This document shows, one piece after another, positions 1 through 7,621 of a stretch of 28,059 nucleotides of DNA. The DNA is from JAGOUU01 sp964609155 (GTDB lineage Bacteria; Pseudomonadota; Gammaproteobacteria; JAGOUU01): NCBI GenBank assembly GCA_964609155.1, contig CAZSRF010000032.1, positions 1 through 28,059 of the forward strand, in the 5' to 3' direction. Both the position numbers and the translations under genes were made by a program. A model generated the notes under the pieces. That model was not told the origin of the DNA. It searched no databases and was given only the letters and a program-made list of their open reading frames with translations. Numbering within the stretch: position 1 is the first letter of the stretch; each line of letters starts with the position of its first letter.

Positions 1-78
1 GCCACTTCCCCTGAAGGGGAAGAAAACAAACTCACTATGGCTGAAGGGTTACAATTAGAGAATGAGTTAGTGTGCTAG
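1..78 (+). CDS. 3' end of a gene truncated by the window edge (unknown)
   Basis: Frame 1 is open from the first base to a TAG at 76-78 and encodes 25 residues ending in LQLENELVC. The peptide is acidic and hydrophilic, with no recognisable motif. It would converge on the minus-strand gene ending at 110, leaving a 31-base gap. A perfect inverted repeat (CTTCCCC-TGAA-GGGGAAG, 5-22) lies inside the frame; neither side has a T-run, so it is not an obvious terminator. The fragment is too short to prove that it is coding. Confidence 0.35.
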   Translation, partial: ATSPEGEENKLTMAEGLQLENELVC

Positions 79-109
79 ACGTCAGAGCTGAAGGATGTAG
101 TTTGTTTAT

Positions 110-628
110 TCAAGGAATAACATCCGATGGGGTGCCATTATTTATAATAATATTTTTTACGCATAAACTAAAATTACTTAGCCCAGATGTCACGAGTCCC
201 GCAGCGTTAATAGATACAGCAACAACCCGTCTATCAATAGCTCCTGTAGGAATTGTAAACTCCACTGTATTAGAAACGTCACGTCGATTATGGCCTATGG
301 GTGTACATTTCTGTACAAAAAATACCGGTAGTGTCGAAACATTGTTGTCACATAACCAAATACCACCATCTTTGTTTGTAACATCTGGTGTTGTTTTAGT
401 CGCCGTAAAGGTATGCCCGGCTAAATTAAGTGCGCTTGTTGAATTAACAAAGTTGTCTGTATCATAACAGAATAGTTGTTGGGTGTTAAGACATACATTA
501 GCTGGCTGATTGGTGAGAAGAGTGCAGGTGCCAGTGGTAATATAGGCATTAGTTATGTTAGCAGAAAAGCAAATGTTATCTAAAAATAATAGAACAAATA
601 AGAGGTTACTGATTTGCTTAATTCGCAT
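110..628 (-). CDS. small secreted cysteine-rich protein, unknown function
   Basis: This 172-residue protein is not recognised. It starts with a classic Sec signal peptide: basic MRIK, a hydrophobic stretch at about 8-19, and a likely cut after FSA at residue 23. No lipobox is present. The mature part holds six cysteines (35, 46, 54, 93, 108, 156), which would fit three disulfides in an oxidising compartment, and is rich in Asn and Thr. The gene faces away from the secreted protein at 775, with 146 bases between them. No good Shine-Dalgarno site precedes the ATG. The plus-strand open frame at 72-467 is its shadow. Export is well supported; any role (envelope, adhesion, host contact) would be a guess. 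Confidence 0.7.
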   Translation of the reverse strand: MRIKQISNLLFVLLFLDNICFSANITNAYITTGTCTLLTNQPANVCLNTQQLFCYDTDNFVNSTSALNLAGHTFTATKTTPDVTNKDGGIWLCDNNVSTLPVFFVQKCTPIGHNRRDVSNTVEFTIPTGAIDRRVVAVSINAAGLVTSGLSNFSLCVKNIIINNGTPSDVIP

Positions 629-706
629 AATTTATAGATTGCAATTTCTTGCTAAAAAATAATTAATTTAGTCTAACTGTAACCAATTTAGAACACAATA
701 AAAACC

Positions 707-734
707 TTGATTATTATTATGTGTCATATATATT
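707..734 (+). promoter_or_regulatory. candidate sigma-70 promoter for the gene at 775
   Basis: TTGATT (707-712) and TATATT (729-734) are separated by 16 bases, matching the consensus at 4/6 and 5/6 positions. Transcription would start near 741, so the GTG at 721 would not be in the mRNA. This supports the ATG at 775 as the start. Confidence 0.35.
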
Positions 735-774
735 CGTATTAAAGAGTATATTAGTCTTAAAAACAAGGATGGTT

Positions 775-1362
775 ATGATTCCAAAAATTAAAAAAGTTCT
801 ATTTATAAGTACTATAATACTAGGTTCAATCGTAAGTTACGCACAAAGTAACATTAGTCAAGATGGATCATTCGAATACTCTGTATTATATACGCCAGCA
901 GCAGAAAAAACGCCGCCTAAAATAGCTTTAACTTTGACGCCAACATATAAAGATCAAAACAGTAAAGCTGCAACATATCTTTTTGAAAATGCTGATAATG
1001 TCAGATGTCTTGTTGAGGGATCACAAAACGCAGCAATTGGCAAAAGATCTTTAACTTGTTTAACCTATAGGGCATCAGATAAATCATGTTGTTACTGGAG
1101 AACAAAATCAGATGGTTATAATCAAATACTAACTCTTATCATGCCAAAAGATTATAGGGCTTATCCAGCCTCGCAAGTGCCAGATGCAACTGTGGCGACA
1201 AAAGACGGTGTAAAATGTGATAGTGGTGAAAATGGGTGGAGTGTTAGAAAAGGTCTTATTAATAGTGATGTTCTGATCAAAGATAAAGAATACCATGCAT
1301 ACCCTTCGGGTAAAGTAAGATCTGTAGGTAATAACTATACTAGTGATATTATTGAATACTAG
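775..1362 (+). CDS. small secreted protein, paralogue of the 5495-6055 product
   Basis: This is a 195-residue exported protein of unknown function. A longer frame opens at a GTG at 721, but the ATG at 775 is preferred: AAGG sits six bases upstream, and the N-terminus then becomes a compact signal peptide (MIPKIKK, hydrophobic core, likely cut after SYA at about residue 22). The mature protein has five cysteines (78, 95, 105, 106, 148). Several blocks line up with the minus-strand protein at 5495-6055: F-x-Y-S near the mature N-terminus, a F-x-N-x-D-x-x-x-C block, a S-L-x-C-x-T block, a C-x-x-W-R block and L-L/I-T-L. This suggests two diverged copies of one family, both next to exported hydrolases. 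The alignment was done by eye. Confidence 0.75.
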   Translation: MIPKIKKVLFISTIILGSIVSYAQSNISQDGSFEYSVLYTPAAEKTPPKIALTLTPTYKDQNSKAATYLFENADNVRCLVEGSQNAAIGKRSLTCLTYRASDKSCCYWRTKSDGYNQILTLIMPKDYRAYPASQVPDATVATKDGVKCDSGENGWSVRKGLINSDVLIKDKEYHAYPSGKVRSVGNNYTSDIIEY

Positions 1363-1540
1363 ATTACATTGGTGCAACAAAGCCGTCCTGGTTCCAACAT
1401 TGGGCGTGCGTTATAATCCTTACATACTGAACCTATTGTTGATTATGATTTAATTAGTTTTTACAAACAACTTTGGATTAAATTTACTATACTACCAAAT
1501 AATAAAATGTTTTTATAAATTATTAATAATACCCTTAGTT

Positions 1541-2431
1541 ATGAAACTAATAGTTACAATATTTTTAGTTGCTTGGTCTACCCTTAATTATGCTAAGGAA
1601 ATAGCTTTAACTTTTGATGATTTACCTGGCCAGCAAGAGGTATCCGCGGCAGAGCTAAAAGGAATCAATGATAGTATTATTACTACATTAAATAAATACC
1701 ATGCTCCAGCTATAGGGTTCGTCAATGAAATTAAATTATACGATAAGGGAGAGACTAACAAAAAGATTGCAATTTTACAAACTTGGATTGATCATGGTTT
1801 CACACTAGGAAATCATACATACTCACATCTCAAGCTTAGCTCAACTAAATTAAATGATTATGAAAATGATGTTATTAAAGGAGAAGCTATTTCAAAAAAA
1901 TTAATGACTTCAGCTAACCGGAAGTATAAATATTTTCGTTACCCGTATTTAGATATGGGTAAAAATAAACAGAAACACGATGATTTTGCCAAGTTTTTGA
2001 AACAGCTTGGTTATATTGTTGCACCAGTAACAATTGATACTAAAGATTGGAGATTTAATAGAGCGTTACTTAAACATCCAGAACAACAAAAACAAATAAT
2101 TGAAAAATATTTAGCATACACTCGTTCATATTTTGATTTTGCCGAAAAATCTTCAAAGAAAATATTTAATCGCAATATTAAACAGGTGTGGTTATTACAT
2201 GTAAATTTCTTAAATTCCTTAGTTTTAGAGGACTTATTAAAAATAGCCAAAGAATATGGCTATGATTTTATTGAACTTGATAAAGCTTTAAGTGACATTG
2301 CCTACCTTGAACCTATCAATCTTTATACTGACAAGGGGCCATCATGGCTTTATCGCTGGGATATTACGCGCAAGGGTGAAGTTGATTGGTCAGAAGCGCC
2401 GGAATTAGATTCCTTGATTGCAACTTCATAA
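1541..2431 (+). CDS. secreted polysaccharide (chitin/peptidoglycan-type) deacetylase, NodB fold
   Basis: This is a 296-residue carbohydrate esterase 4-type protein expected to remove N-acetyl groups from a glycan outside the cytoplasm. A signal peptide covers about residues 1-18 (cut after NYA). The NodB motifs appear in order: TFDD with D26/D27, the metal-binding H-T-Y-S-H (H92, H96), the R-Y-P motif (R133, P135), D-T-x-D-W (D166, D169, W170), and the final L-L-H with H220. The catalytic and metal residues therefore look intact. The substrate cannot be read from the sequence; peptidoglycan, chitooligosaccharide or a capsule sugar are all possible. The gene lies between other exported proteins and converges on the aminopeptidase gene. 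No strong ribosome site precedes the ATG. Confidence 0.88.
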   Translation: MKLIVTIFLVAWSTLNYAKEIALTFDDLPGQQEVSAAELKGINDSIITTLNKYHAPAIGFVNEIKLYDKGETNKKIAILQTWIDHGFTLGNHTYSHLKLSSTKLNDYENDVIKGEAISKKLMTSANRKYKYFRYPYLDMGKNKQKHDDFAKFLKQLGYIVAPVTIDTKDWRFNRALLKHPEQQKQIIEKYLAYTRSYFDFAEKSSKKIFNRNIKQVWLLHVNFLNSLVLEDLLKIAKEYGYDFIELDKALSDIAYLEPINLYTDKGPSWLYRWDITRKGEVDWSEAPELDSLIATS

Positions 2432-2433
2432 CA

Positions 2434-2535
2434 GCCATGTTCTAGCGATGCATGGCATCTCACTATTTGGCCTTTCAACTTGCCGTGAGCGTAGCGAACA
2501 AGATAATAACCCCGCAAAAGCGGGAAATCTACGCT
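2434..2535. repeat. nested inverted repeats in a convergent gap; possible two-way terminator or intergenic repeat
   Basis: Between the convergent deacetylase and aminopeptidase genes lie GCCATG/CATGGC (2434-2439 with 2451-2456), an outer stem AGCGTAG/CTACGCT (2488-2494 with 2529-2535), and inside it CCCGC-AAAA-GCGGG (2511-2524). The GC content is clearly above that of the surroundings. No long T-run follows on either strand, so a textbook intrinsic terminator is not evident. The composition resembles mobile intergenic repeats, but only one copy is in the window. Confidence 0.5.
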
Positions 2536-2554
2536 AAAGTTTTAATTAGTAAAT

Positions 2555-5215
2555 TTACCAGGTATTTAATACTCTAATAGAATCCTCAATTCTATTAGAA
2601 ATGACTCGTTTAATCTTCGGAGTAAGTAAGTGGTTATGAGTACTAAGAAATCCATCGGCTTTTGTAATAAAGCTCTTAGATATTGATACTGGGTATAGAT
2701 TAGAAGCAAGAATTGATATTTTAGTATCATCTTCATTTTTAGCTATAAGCTCTAGAAGAGTATCAAAATATGTATTTTCCATAAAATCTGTTAATTGTGG
2801 ACTAATAACATCATTGAAATAAGGGGAAATTATCCTTGTATCAGACGAGTTGATCTTACCAGGGATCGTGAGATTATCGAGCCAATGTTGCTTATTTTCT
2901 GTTGTTGGTACTTTAATTCTAGCAACATTAGCAGACAAATGACCAATGTTAGTATTATCTGAGCTTAATTCTTTTTCTATAATAAATTGGATACTTTCAT
3001 AGTTGTTATATGCTAAAGCCTGGATCAATAACCAACGTTGATCTTGAGTGAGCTCTAGACCATCTATTTTTTGATTATTGCTCAACCAGTCTAACATTAA
3101 AGAGGTGTGTTTTGATGATCTTGCATTAGAAACAAAGGCTGCAAAAATATCCTTTTGTAAATCAGATTTTGGTGTTGTTAAAGTTAATTTTTTTAATAAA
3201 AAATCTGATATTTTTTGATTAACCTCTGGTCGCTCTTTAATACTTACATATCTCATGGATCTTTTAAGATATAAAGACACATCACGCATGACTAAAGTAT
3301 TTTTTTCATCTAATGAAGAAGTTAGTAATAAATCTATAAAATCTAATACGTTGATTTGATTATTTTGTAACATAGTCCATAGAGAAAAATATATCTGTTG
3401 TTTAAGAAGATTATCTTCAATCTTAGATAAATGTAATTTTAAAAGGTCAATTTGCTGTTCATTAAATAATTCTATAGAAAAGTCATAGTCACCAGTATTA
3501 GCAAAAACTAATAACGGATTGACATCACCAACTTGAGCAGTGATATCTACTGGTTCTGTGCTATATGTTACGGGAATAGTTTTTTGTAAAACTATTTTAC
3601 CAGTTAGATTAAAATTATATAAACCCACTTGTGTTTTATGAATTCTATATTTAGATTCTACAGGATCTGCTTTAGGAGTTAATAATAATTTTTGTACTTT
3701 ATCATTAACTGTATGCATTGATAACTGTACTGAATTAGTTCCAGAGCTTTCAAGCCATTCGTTACTCCAAGCATTTAAGTCTAATCCAGTTACTGTGGAC
3801 AATTCATGTAGGAAATCTTGGCGTGTAGCATTTTTATAACTGTATTTATCAAAATAAGCACGCAAGCCTTTCATAAAATTTTCTCTACCGATGTAATAAA
3901 ATAATTGTTTAAGCGTTGCAGCACCTTTACCATAAGTAATACCATCAAAATTAGCTAAAGCAGTTTTAGTCTCTTGAACGTCACCGATGATAGAATGAGT
4001 AGTTTTATAGTTATCTTCCTCGTATCCCCAAACTTTGTTTTTTAAAAAAAAGTATTCCCAAGAACCTGTAAAGTTTAATTTAGATTGCAATTCATCAGTA
4101 AAAAGCCCGCTGCTGAAAGTAGCAAAGCTTTCATTAAGCCAAAGATCGTCCCACCATTTCATTGTAACAAGATCGCCAAACCACATGTGAGCCATTTCAT
4201 GGGCAATTACTGAAGCTAAAGCCAATCTTTGAGACTCTGTCATGGGATTTCTAGAAATATAAGCTTCATTAAAAGACACTGCTGCTACATTTTCCATGGC
4301 TCCGGAAGAGGTTTCTGGTACTAAAATTTGATCATATTTACCAAATGGATATTGGCCAAAATTATGTTGGTAAGCAGCCAATAAATTAGCTGTCATATTA
4401 AACCAGTCTTCAGAATTAACATATTTAGCCAAAGTTTTTCTAGCAAATAGCCTCATAGGTATATCATTAGCTTTATCAGATTCCCATACGTAAAAAGGTC
4501 CGGCTGCAATAAAAAATAAATAACTGCTAAATTGTGCGCTTTTATCAAACGTCCAAATTGTCAAATTGGCATTTATTGATGTTTTTTTGATCTCACGGGT
4601 GTTTGAAATAACTTGCCAATCATTAGGCACTGTTGACTGCAGCGTAAAGCTAGCTTTTAAATCAGGCTGATCAAATAACGGAAATACTTCATTAGCATAG
4701 TATGGTTCAAGATTAGTATAGATATAAATTTCATTATCACTTTTATCTACAGATCTGTGAAAACCGTGACCTTTTCTAGTGTATCTATTAATAAATTCTA
4801 TTTCAATTTTATTGCGATTGTTTATAGACAAAGACGATAAAGGTATAAAAATCTTACCATCTGCTTTATCCCATCTAGCATTTACTAATTTATCGTTAGC
4901 ATAGATGCTTTGCAGCTGTGCATCATTTTGGCTAGTGAAATCCAGAAATAACTCAGATGAAATACTATCAGATCCAGGATAGAGATCAAAACTTATTTGT
5001 ACTTTGCCTTTATATAGAGGTAGAGAAGGTACAGTTTTAGAATCTTCTGTGTCATTGTAACCTGCATTTGATAAATCTAAATTAATATTATATTCGATAT
5101 TATATACTTGCTTACTTCGATGTTCTGCTTCCTGATGTTGTAAAGAGGCGTAAGTATTTTGCATAAATAATGAAAATATAATTATTGGTAATAGTAAGAT
5201 TGACCGTACATCCAT
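2555..5215 (-). CDS. exported M1-family (gluzincin) aminopeptidase, PepN-like
   Basis: This 886-residue zinc aminopeptidase should remove N-terminal residues from peptides. An N-terminal hydrophobic stretch ending at about YAS24 looks like a Sec signal, so the enzyme probably acts in the periplasm or outside the cell, unlike cytoplasmic PepN of E. coli. The M1 hallmarks are all present: the exopeptidase motif GAMEN (305-309), the zinc site HEMAH (339-343) with the third ligand E362 eighteen residues on, and the transition-state Tyr in ITYGKG (Y428). A long helical C-terminal region (about 575-886) resembles the ERAP1-C type found in actinobacterial-style PepN. The gene stands alone on the minus strand, 279 bases from its upstream neighbour. 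AGGGA lies about ten bases before the ATG. A nutritional role, feeding on peptides, is inferred. Confidence 0.92.
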   Translation of the reverse strand: MDVRSILLLPIIIFSLFMQNTYASLQHQEAEHRSKQVYNIEYNINLDLSNAGYNDTEDSKTVPSLPLYKGKVQISFDLYPGSDSISSELFLDFTSQNDAQLQSIYANDKLVNARWDKADGKIFIPLSSLSINNRNKIEIEFINRYTRKGHGFHRSVDKSDNEIYIYTNLEPYYANEVFPLFDQPDLKASFTLQSTVPNDWQVISNTREIKKTSINANLTIWTFDKSAQFSSYLFFIAAGPFYVWESDKANDIPMRLFARKTLAKYVNSEDWFNMTANLLAAYQHNFGQYPFGKYDQILVPETSSGAMENVAAVSFNEAYISRNPMTESQRLALASVIAHEMAHMWFGDLVTMKWWDDLWLNESFATFSSGLFTDELQSKLNFTGSWEYFFLKNKVWGYEEDNYKTTHSIIGDVQETKTALANFDGITYGKGAATLKQLFYYIGRENFMKGLRAYFDKYSYKNATRQDFLHELSTVTGLDLNAWSNEWLESSGTNSVQLSMHTVNDKVQKLLLTPKADPVESKYRIHKTQVGLYNFNLTGKIVLQKTIPVTYSTEPVDITAQVGDVNPLLVFANTGDYDFSIELFNEQQIDLLKLHLSKIEDNLLKQQIYFSLWTMLQNNQINVLDFIDLLLTSSLDEKNTLVMRDVSLYLKRSMRYVSIKERPEVNQKISDFLLKKLTLTTPKSDLQKDIFAAFVSNARSSKHTSLMLDWLSNNQKIDGLELTQDQRWLLIQALAYNNYESIQFIIEKELSSDNTNIGHLSANVARIKVPTTENKQHWLDNLTIPGKINSSDTRIISPYFNDVISPQLTDFMENTYFDTLLELIAKNEDDTKISILASNLYPVSISKSFITKADGFLSTHNHLLTPKIKRVISNRIEDSIRVLNTW

Positions 5216-5494
5216 GAGTTAATAGTCCCTATTTGTATTGAGATTTCTTATCAAATTCAATGATAATTTATTCTTTAATAAGTGTCTATTAATTATTAAT
5301 TAAAATTAACCTACAGTATCTCGAATTTCGTATTTTTGGATTAGACACTGCAAGAATTTTTGAAAACTACAGTCTATGTCTTATGTAGTTTAAAGATGAT
5401 GATTACTACTTAACTGTATAAAATAAACAAATCTTAAACGAGCGTCTCTTATACTAAAGTAATTCCGGCTAGGTCTTAATGACTAATCTAATGA

Positions 5495-6055
5495 TTAGAA
5501 CGTAGGCTTACCTTTCGTTTCTTTCATTGGAGCATATTGTCTAATAAAGCCCAGTGAAAAATAGTTAAGATCAGATGCGCATACGAATTCTTGCTTTGCT
5601 ATGGTCGTAGATCCATTAAACTCTTCATAGAAAGCGTCATACATACTTTGCGGTTTATCTGAAATACCCTTTAGTTCATTCAACGTTAATAGCTTTTGGC
5701 TGCCATTACTAACTCTCCAAGCAGCGCAACCAATCCTTTGACCTGCAGGGCCATTTTTTAGATAATCTTTTGCGGTAACACACATCAAAGAGCCATTAGA
5801 ATTTGTTTTGTATGGATCGGTTATACTACAAATTAATCTATCTGTATTTGGAAAAATAAAAGGAGAATTTGTAACATCTTTCATTGGTGAGGTGATTTTA
5901 GAAATCATAAGCTTGCATTCACCACCATGAGGATTTTTTTCGCAAGAAGTTGAATATTGAAAACCATTAGTACTGAACTGGTTTTTATACTGGGATACAG
6001 CAATGCTGCATATAAATGATAAAGCTGATAACATTAAAATTTTTGATGATTTCAT
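5495..6055 (-). CDS. small secreted cysteine-containing protein, paralogue of the 775-1362 product
   Basis: This 186-residue exported protein is of unknown function. The frame opens at 6067, but the second ATG (6055, MKSSK) gives a tidier signal peptide, with a hydrophobic core at about 5-17 and a likely cut after AVS at residue 21. GGTG lies six bases upstream of it, while the first ATG has no ribosome site. The mature part has six cysteines; four match positions in the 775-1362 protein and two (in S-x-S-C and G-G-E-C) are extra. It also shares F-x-Y-S, F-x-N-x-D, L-x-C-V/L-T, C-x-x-W-R and L-L-T-L. A weak hairpin (CTAATC-TAAT-GATTAG, 5483-5498) overlaps the stop codon. The role is unknown. 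Confidence 0.75.
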   Translation of the reverse strand: MKSSKILMLSALSFICSIAVSQYKNQFSTNGFQYSTSCEKNPHGGECKLMISKITSPMKDVTNSPFIFPNTDRLICSITDPYKTNSNGSLMCVTAKDYLKNGPAGQRIGCAAWRVSNGSQKLLTLNELKGISDKPQSMYDAFYEEFNGSTTIAKQEFVCASDLNYFSLGFIRQYAPMKETKGKPTF

Positions 6056-6174
6056 AACAGGCACCATGGTAATTGCTATAATGAAACTTTAGATTAAATA
6101 CATTAAGAAGGCAAGCCTAAGAGGTTTTTAATAGTTCAAAAATTAGTAATAAAAACATGAATCAAGTAATTACA

Positions 6175-6720
6175 TTAAAGCACTTGATAAAGGTTTTCTA
6201 GCCTGTGTAGTTGTATATCTCTTTGATTAATAATTAAGTCATTAGTAGGTAACATCCAATTTATCGCCAAATCAGGATCTTGAAAATAGATACCAGACTC
6301 AGCACTTTTATAATAATAATTATCACACTTATAAGAAAAAACAGCGGTCTGAGAAAGTACAACAAAACCATGAGCAAAGCCCCTGGGGATGAATAATTGC
6401 TTATTATTACTACTGGACAATTCTATAGAAAAATATTTGCCAAAAGTAGGTGATTTTTTTCGAATATCTACAGCTACATCAAGCACATTGCCATGCAAAA
6501 CGCGAACTAACTTAGCCTGAGCATGTTTGCCAGTTTGAAAATGCAGGCCACGTAATACACCATAGGTAGATACAATTTGATTATCTTGGATAAAGTCACA
6601 AGTTATACCTGCATTAGCAAAGAGTTTTTTATTATAACTTTCGAAAAAACCACCTCTGTGATCAGTAAAAATGCTAGGTTCGAAAATCAATAAATCTTTT
6701 ATATAAGTATTAGTAAACAT
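6175..6720 (-). CDS. rfbC: dTDP-4-dehydrorhamnose 3,5-epimerase
   Basis: RmlC epimerises dTDP-4-keto-6-deoxyglucose at C3 and C5, the third step towards dTDP-L-rhamnose for LPS or other surface glycans. The length (181 residues) is typical. Characteristic stretches are the D-H-R-G-G-F-F-E start, R-G-L-H-F-Q with catalytic H60, K70, the D-V-A-V-D-I-R block, P-R-G-F-A-H-G-F, and catalytic Y130 in S-Y-K. H60, K70 and Y130 correspond to H62, K72 and Y132 of the Salmonella enzyme. It is the last gene of the tatB-tatC-def-fmt-rfbA-rfbC run, 11 bases after rfbA. The genes for RmlB and RmlD are not in the window and must lie elsewhere if rhamnose is made. Confidence 0.93.
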   Translation of the reverse strand: MFTNTYIKDLLIFEPSIFTDHRGGFFESYNKKLFANAGITCDFIQDNQIVSTYGVLRGLHFQTGKHAQAKLVRVLHGNVLDVAVDIRKKSPTFGKYFSIELSSSNNKQLFIPRGFAHGFVVLSQTAVFSYKCDNYYYKSAESGIYFQDPDLAINWMLPTNDLIINQRDIQLHRLENLYQVL

Positions 6721-6731
6721 AGTACTTATTG

Positions 6732-7610
6732 TTAGAGCACGCTAGTTGTCATAACTAAGTTATATAGATATTTACCATATTCAGATTCTCGTATAGGATA
6801 GGCGAGTCGTAATAATTCTTCGCTGTTGATAAAACCCATATTGTAAGCCACTTCTTCAATGCAGCCAATTTTTAAGCCTTGGCGATGTTCTACTGTAGCA
6901 ACAAAATTACTAGCCTCTAGAAAACTGTGATGTGTGCCTGTATCAAACCATGTCAAGTTTTGAGACAGTTTTGATATTGTGAGCATATTATGGGCTAAAT
7001 AATATTTATTAATATCAGTGATCTCTAGCTCACCACGTTGAGAAGGTTGCAAATTTTTTGCTATATCAACCACCTGGTTATCATAAAAGTATAATCCAGT
7101 AATAGCATAATGAGATTTAGGATATAAAGGTTTTTCTTCAATACTGACGATATTATTATTACTATCTATTTCAGCCACACCATAACGTTCAGGATCTTTG
7201 ACGTAATAACCAAAAATGTGGGCACCAATTTTTAATTTAGCAGCGTTTTGTATGATACTGTTTAATTTTTGTCCATAGAAAATATTATCACCTAAGATCA
7301 ATGCTACATTATGTTTTCCAATAAAACTTTCACCCAGTATAAAAGCCTCTGGTATACCACCAGGGTTAGGTTGCATTTTATAAGAAATATTTAGACCTAG
7401 ATGATGTCCGTTTTTAAATAAATTTTCATAATCTCCAAGAGCATCAGGGGAAGAAATAAGCAAAATATCTTTTATTCCTGTAAGCATAATGGTAGATAAA
7501 GGATAATAGATCATAGGCTTGTCAAAAATTGGTAACAATTGTTTTGATAAAACATATGTTGCAGGGTAAAGCCTGGTTCCTAATCCGCCGGCAAGAATTA
7601 TTGCTTTCAT
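6732..7610 (-). CDS. rfbA: glucose-1-phosphate thymidylyltransferase
   Basis: RmlA joins dTTP and glucose-1-phosphate to give dTDP-glucose, the entry to dTDP-rhamnose and other deoxysugars. The 292-residue length is normal. The nucleotide-binding signature GGLGTR (8-13) followed by S-K-Q-L-L-P, the Mg-binding D108 in L-G-D-N-I-F-Y-G, the E-E-K-P loop (about 158-161) and D223 in F-D-T-G-T-H are all present. The thymine-contact loop reads P-N-P-G-G-I-P-E-A-F (81-90), where many homologues have P-S-P-D-G-L-A-Q-A-F; the key glycine is kept. It starts 11 bases after fmt ends and is probably co-transcribed with it. The gene could also be called rmlA. Confidence 0.94.
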   Translation of the reverse strand: MKAIILAGGLGTRLYPATYVLSKQLLPIFDKPMIYYPLSTIMLTGIKDILLISSPDALGDYENLFKNGHHLGLNISYKMQPNPGGIPEAFILGESFIGKHNVALILGDNIFYGQKLNSIIQNAAKLKIGAHIFGYYVKDPERYGVAEIDSNNNIVSIEEKPLYPKSHYAITGLYFYDNQVVDIAKNLQPSQRGELEITDINKYYLAHNMLTISKLSQNLTWFDTGTHHSFLEASNFVATVEHRQGLKIGCIEEVAYNMGFINSEELLRLAYPIRESEYGKYLYNLVMTTSVL

Positions 7611-7621
7611 GAAATAATTTT

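Noticed and set aside
5..22. Perfect hairpin CTTCCCC-TGAA-GGGGAAG as a terminator
   Set aside because: No T-run on either side, and it lies within an open reading frame.
72..467. 131-codon plus-strand open frame
   Set aside because: It lies opposite the 110-628 gene, which has a clear signal peptide; no ribosome site or family pattern supports the plus-strand frame.
1363..1540. Gap with a GC-richer patch (1377-1420) considered as a tRNA or structured RNA
   Set aside because: No cloverleaf arms or TPsiC-like motif and no terminator found.
5216..5494. 279-base AT-rich gap searched for a small gene or RNA
   Set aside because: Only short AT-rich inverted repeats and a weak promoter-like pair whose start would remove the aminopeptidase ribosome site; nothing convincing.
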